Part shown: positions 60,634 through 64,000 of the stretch, one piece after another
How positions within the stretch are numbered: the stretch's first letter is position 1
Layout of the letters: each line of letters starts with the position of its first letter
Source of the DNA: Frondihabitans sp. PAMC 28766
GTDB taxonomy: Bacteria > Actinomycetota > Actinomycetes > Actinomycetales > Microbacteriaceae
Direction: 5' to 3'
Assembly (NCBI RefSeq): GCF_001577365.1
Contig: NZ_CP014513.1
Location: forward strand, 3,658,001 to 3,722,000
DNA: 64,000 nucleotides
Program-made: the position numbers and the translations under genes
The notes under the pieces: generated by a model
What the model was told of the DNA's origin: nothing
The model's input: the letters and a program-made list of their open reading frames with translations, nothing else
Databases searched by the model: none

Positions 60634-62210
60634 TCCCCCGCTGGGTCGACGGCGCCGGCGCCGCGATCGTTCCGCTCAGCACGAGCGACCCGCTCGGCCG
60701 CGAGGGTGGCACGGACATCGGCGAACGACTGCACGGTGGCGAATGCCCCGTCGACCCACACCGTCTGCAGCAGGCTCGAGGCCTCCTGCTCGGGCGTCGC
60801 CTGGTCGACCTGAACGATCTCGCCGGCGGCGTCCCGGTGCAGGGCGATTCGCCCCTTGGCGCTCTTCTTGCCGTTGCCGGTCTTCGGGTCCTTCTGGATG
60901 TCGACGGGCTGCCCGTCGACGAGAGCCCACGTCGCCTTGACGGCCGAGCCGAGGTTGTCCCGGGTGAGGTACTGGTAGGTGAACGAGCCGACGCCGAGCA
61001 CGATGTTGTCGCTCGAGTAGCCCTTCGCGGCCAGACGCTCGAAGATGCGGCTGGCCCGGTCGAGAGTGATGCTGTCGCCGTAGATGACGCCGATGTGCGG
61101 GTCGAGCACCTTGTAGCCTCGAGCGTTGACGGTGTGGCCGAACTCCTCGTCGAGGAGCTCGACGACACCCTTCTCTTCGGGGCTGCGGGGGCCGTCGGCG
61201 CGGGCGGTGAGATCGGCGCCGTGGAGAGAGCCGGTCACGATGTCGACCGGGTCGCCCGAATCGGGGCGGATGACGAGCTTGCCGTCGCGCCCCAGGATCC
61301 TGGCCTTGAGCGCCGGTTCGGTGAGGATCTCGGTGATCGCCTTGAACAGGTCGTAGCCGTCGCTGACCGCAGAGACGACGCCGGTCGCGAACTCGTCGAG
61401 GATGGCGTTGAACGTCTCGAGTTCGCCCTGCTCGCCGCGGATGCACATGACGGAGTGCTCGGTGGCGGGGACGGACGCGCCGAGCATGCCGTTGTCGCCC
61501 GGGTAGTAGCGGTCGATCCAGTCGAAGGTCGGCATCGAGTCGGTGCCGAGGAAGGACAGCAGGTGCCCCGCGCCGGATGCCGTCGCCGACTCGAGCGAGG
61601 ACTGCCCGCGCATCGAGAAGTCGTGGGCCTGGAAGTCGATGCCCACGGTGTCGCCTCCTGTCGTCGCGGCCCACCTCTCGATGAGGTCGCGATACTGCAG
61701 GGCGATGGTGGCGACGGTCGACGGGTGCCAGATGCTCGCAGAGAGGGCCGTCTCGATGTAGTTCGGCAGCCAGAAGAACTCGTCGACCGTGTTTTCGATG
61801 GTAAGCGTGGCGACGCCGATGGGGGCGAGGGTGCCTTCGGGCAGCGCCTTGATCTCGAGGGGCAGGTAGCCGAGGCGGTGCAGGGCGCGCACGTGGTCGG
61901 AACCGATGTGGTTCGGCCCGAAGTACGCCTCGAGAGTCCGCTCGAAGAGGCGGCACACCTCGTCTTCGGAGGCCTCGAAGAACGGCGCCCAAGCTTCGGC
62001 GAGGTACGACTGGGCGAAGGCCTGCACCCCGAAGACGACAGCGTGAGTCGAGCCGGGCAGCAGCTTGTTACTGCGGTTCGTCCAGTTGATCAGGATGCGA
62101 GTGGTGCCCTTCGGGTACAGCTGACGGTGGCTCTGCTTGTAGCCGTCGGTGGTGAGGAGCGCCTGGATCGGGCTCGCGGTGGTCAGGCGGGGTGCGATGG
62201 TGGTGGTCAC
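60630..62210 (-). CDS. Nicotinamide phosphoribosyltransferase family protein (NadV/NAMPT or Namat)
   Basis: 526 residues, somewhat longer than typical NAMPT (~490). Features are the DGYKQSHRQLYPKGT start, FQAHDFSMRGQSS (active-site Asp/Arg), FLGTDSMPTFDW and RPDSGDPVDIV for the phosphate site. It overlaps the PRPP-synthetase-like gene. It makes NMN from nicotinamide and PRPP, or, if it is a Namat homologue of the NARP1 route, joins nicotinamide to ADP-ribose pyrophosphate. Sequence reading alone does not separate these. Confidence 0.9.
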   Translation of the reverse strand: MTTTIAPRLTTASPIQALLTTDGYKQSHRQLYPKGTTRILINWTNRSNKLLPGSTHAVVFGVQAFAQSYLAEAWAPFFEASEDEVCRLFERTLEAYFGPNHIGSDHVRALHRLGYLPLEIKALPEGTLAPIGVATLTIENTVDEFFWLPNYIETALSASIWHPSTVATIALQYRDLIERWAATTGGDTVGIDFQAHDFSMRGQSSLESATASGAGHLLSFLGTDSMPTFDWIDRYYPGDNGMLGASVPATEHSVMCIRGEQGELETFNAILDEFATGVVSAVSDGYDLFKAITEILTEPALKARILGRDGKLVIRPDSGDPVDIVTGSLHGADLTARADGPRSPEEKGVVELLDEEFGHTVNARGYKVLDPHIGVIYGDSITLDRASRIFERLAAKGYSSDNIVLGVGSFTYQYLTRDNLGSAVKATWALVDGQPVDIQKDPKTGNGKKSAKGRIALHRDAAGEIVQVDQATPEQEASSLLQTVWVDGAFATVQSFADVRATLAAERVARAERNDRGAGAVDPAGE

Positions 62211-63082
62211 TTGACGGCTCCGGTGAGGGTGGTGATGGCCCCGGTCAGGTAGGGGTGCAGGTCGATGGTGCGAAGGCCCGGGATGTCGGCCTTCGCGGGG
62301 TAGCTGTCGGTGGTGACGATCTCGCCGAAGTGGTCGGCGAGCGAGGCTGCGCGACCCGAGAAGACCCCGTGGCTCACGTAGAGGCCGAGGCGCTCCTTCG
62401 GCAGGCCGGTCGACTCGGCGAGCCCCATGAAGGTGCCGCCGCCATCGCAGATGTCGTCGACGACCAGGAACCGGCCCGTGTCGGGCAGCGGCTCGCAGCT
62501 GAACCCGTCGAGCTTGCCGGTGTCGGGGTTGCGGTGCTTCTCGGCCCGGTAGACGGGGAGGTGGCAGATCTGGGCGACCTCGGTGGCCCGGGCGACCGCG
62601 CCCTTGTCAGGGGCGATGATGCCGGCGTAACGCTGCGGCGCGGTGTCGCGGTCGGCGCGGCCGACGACGTGCTGGCGCACCAGGTGGGCCGAGTCGACGA
62701 TGGTGAGCCGTTCGATCAGCGACGGCATGACCGGCGAGTGCGGGTCGAAGCAGACGATCTGGTCGATGCCGAAGCCGTTGATGATCGTCGCGTAGACGTT
62801 CGCGCCGAACGGGAGGCCGCGATCCTGCCGGGCACCGGGCAGGTACGGGATGAGGGCGACGGTGCGAGCGGCACGCTGCCGCGCGGCGTCGGCCCACATG
62901 CCGAGGAGGATCAGGTCGTCGGCGTCGGCGCCGGTGAGAGTGGCGACCTCGGTGAGAGGCCCCTTGCCGGCATTGTCGTGGGCGACCTTGATGTGGCCTT
63001 CGCCGGCGGGAAAGCGCATGCTCTCGAATGTCGGTGTGGTGACGTATCCCGGTCCGACCCGGGTAGCGAATGTGATTGCCAT
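62207..63082 (-). CDS. Ribose-phosphate pyrophosphokinase-like protein
   Basis: 291 residues from ATG 63082; an ATG at 63100 is the alternative. PRTase-fold features are LIPYLPGARQDRG (cf. RQDR of PRPP synthetases), CFDPHSPVMPS and the PRPP loop VVDDICDGGGTFMG. It is shorter than housekeeping Prs (~315-325) and diverges in the N-terminal ATP region (EGHIKVAHDNAGKG), so it is a specialised paralogue. It feeds the NAMPT-like enzyme as first gene of a three-gene operon. Confidence 0.87.
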   Translation of the reverse strand: MAITFATRVGPGYVTTPTFESMRFPAGEGHIKVAHDNAGKGPLTEVATLTGADADDLILLGMWADAARQRAARTVALIPYLPGARQDRGLPFGANVYATIINGFGIDQIVCFDPHSPVMPSLIERLTIVDSAHLVRQHVVGRADRDTAPQRYAGIIAPDKGAVARATEVAQICHLPVYRAEKHRNPDTGKLDGFSCEPLPDTGRFLVVDDICDGGGTFMGLAESTGLPKERLGLYVSHGVFSGRAASLADHFGEIVTTDSYPAKADIPGLRTIDLHPYLTGAITTLTGAVK

Positions 63083-63112
63083 GACGCCACCATAGCGCAT
63101 TTTACTCACTCT

Positions 63113-63129
63113 GAGCAAATAATTTGCTC
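63113..63129. promoter_or_regulatory. Candidate NrtR operator
   Basis: GAGCAAAT-A-ATTTGCTC is a perfect 17-bp palindrome 31 bp before the Prs-like start, with further CTCA/TGAG symmetry outside. It is the only strong dyad in this promoter and fits repression by the NrtR protein encoded in the operon. Confidence 0.65.
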
Positions 63130-63154
63130 GCTATGAGTTTTTTGCGACGCGGCG

Positions 63155-63565
63155 TTAGTCGCCGAGTGCCTCTTCGGCGAGGTAGTCGGTGACCGCGGAC
63201 TTCTCGATATTGAGGATGTCGGCGATGTCGCGCTTCTTGAGCCCCAGGTTGCGAAGGGCGACGACCGCGGCGAGCGCGTCGTCGTAGGCCTGCTCGATGG
63301 CCTCTTCGGCCGCCGCGTCGCTCTCGAGGGCGTCGCGGACGAGACTCTCCGCCTCGGGGGTCGTCGTGGTCGACCAGGCGAGCGTCCAGTCCTCGCCGCC
63401 GAGAAGCCCGGCGCGTCGCGCTTCGGCCTCGCCGAGCTCGAGCGCCTCCTCGAGGTTGGCCGCCGTCACCTCGCCCGCGCCTTTCACCTGGACGACCCAG
63501 GCGCCGCCGGTGAACACCACGTCGAGCGTGATCTCGGTGTCGATCGGTTCGGTGATGTCGGTCAT
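63155..63565 (-). CDS. Small HicB-like/antitoxin-like protein
   Basis: 136 residues. The N-terminus (WVVQVKGAGEVTAANLEEALELGEAEARR, in parts) resembles the HicB partial RNase-H-like fold; the C-terminus has an HTH-like segment (LKKRDIADILNIEKSAVTDYLA). No HicA-type toxin partner is seen next to it. It could be an orphan regulator. Lies upstream of, and transcribed like, the NAD operon but beyond its operator. Confidence 0.6.
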   Translation of the reverse strand: MTDITEPIDTEITLDVVFTGGAWVVQVKGAGEVTAANLEEALELGEAEARRAGLLGGEDWTLAWSTTTTPEAESLVRDALESDAAAEEAIEQAYDDALAAVVALRNLGLKKRDIADILNIEKSAVTDYLAEEALGD

Positions 63566-64000
63566 GGTGCTCCTCGTGGTCGCCGGGCGAATGCCCGGGC
63601 CCAGCGTACCGATGCCCGGGCCGGACGGCGACGCCGCACCCGTGCCGGCAGGCGCGAACTTCACCTGCTTCGAGGCCCGGCTCAGCATCGAACTCGACCA
63701 TCAGGCCTCTGAAGAATTCGTCGGCGGGCCGTACGGGGCGACGTCGCGCTTCTGTGCGGCTGCGCCGACCTCGTCGGACTGGAGCGCGCCGCCGTAGATC
63801 AGGCGAACGATGCAGGTGATGATTACGCCGTGGCCGGGTCTCCCGTTGTCCACATGTTCCACGGTATCCCGCGGGAATGCCGACTGGGCCGACGGTCGAG
63901 GCGGTGAAGGCCCGCAAGCGGGAACTCCGTGGCAAGCGACCCGGAGGCTGAGTGCCTGGAGACCGTCCGCCTCGCCCGCAGGTGCCCGACCCCGTGCTCG
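63566..64000. other. Right-end stretch without a confident gene
   Basis: The last ~435 bp contain only short open frames on both strands. None shows a recognisable family or a good SD. A gene entering from beyond the edge is possible. Confidence 0.4.

Noticed and set aside
1..64000. Prophage, integrative element or CRISPR array
   Set aside because: No integrase, transposase, phage structural gene, tRNA attachment site or regularly spaced repeat was found.

Overview
The window is GC-rich with densely packed genes, frequent ATGA/GTGA stop-start overlaps, GntR/TetR/LacI regulators and sugar ABC importers that lack a local ATPase. This points to a soil- or plant-associated actinobacterium, plausibly of the Microbacteriaceae (inference from gene content only). 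No rRNA, tRNA, CRISPR array or insertion sequence was recognised.

Layout. 1-4.6 kb holds metabolic odds and ends: a cut-off membrane protein, an SDR, remnants of a flavin oxidoreductase and an Lrp-type regulator that meet head to head, and a MarR-hydrolase-amidohydrolase group. 4.7-16.9 kb is a self-contained amino-sugar locus. A CUT1 importer and a Gfo/Idh/MocA protein lie on the minus strand, then a DeoR regulator. On the plus strand follow SIS isomerase/deaminase, ROK kinase, NagA-type deacetylase, PfkB kinase, class II aldolase and a secreted Spherulin-4-like (GH135) protein with Fn3 modules. Together these give a full route from alpha-1,4-linked (N-acetyl)galactosamine polymer to triose phosphates. 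17-27.8 kb is an accessory region of small regulators, hydrolases, phosphotransferases and several broken genes (MFS exporter with a 13-bp tandem duplication, GNAT remnant, truncated kinase, small membrane gene with an internal TGA).

27.9-46.3 kb is a minus-strand peptide-catabolism island: an oligopeptide ABC importer, DppA-type D-aminopeptidase, isoaspartyl peptidase, M19 and M20 dipeptidases, prolyl iminopeptidase-like hydrolase, DUF885 peptidase, creatininase-type amidase, amidase, 3-methylaspartate ammonia-lyase, two redox enzymes and an RpiR regulator. Two near-identical 51-bp promoter elements precede its two transcription units. 46.4-53.9 kb carries an acetyltransferase, an LCP cell-wall ligase, a two-component system, an SDR/TetR pair and a YtrA-type GntR-ABC exporter operon. 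54-60 kb is an alpha-glucoside locus (GH13, CUT1 importer, LacI regulator with a 37-bp palindrome). 60-63.6 kb is a PRPP-synthetase-like / NAMPT-like / NrtR operon for NAD metabolism, then a small HicB-like protein.

Four genes are each repaired by adding one C to a C-run (near 3710, 38609, 49956 and 53889). This pattern may reflect homopolymer under-calling rather than true gene decay.
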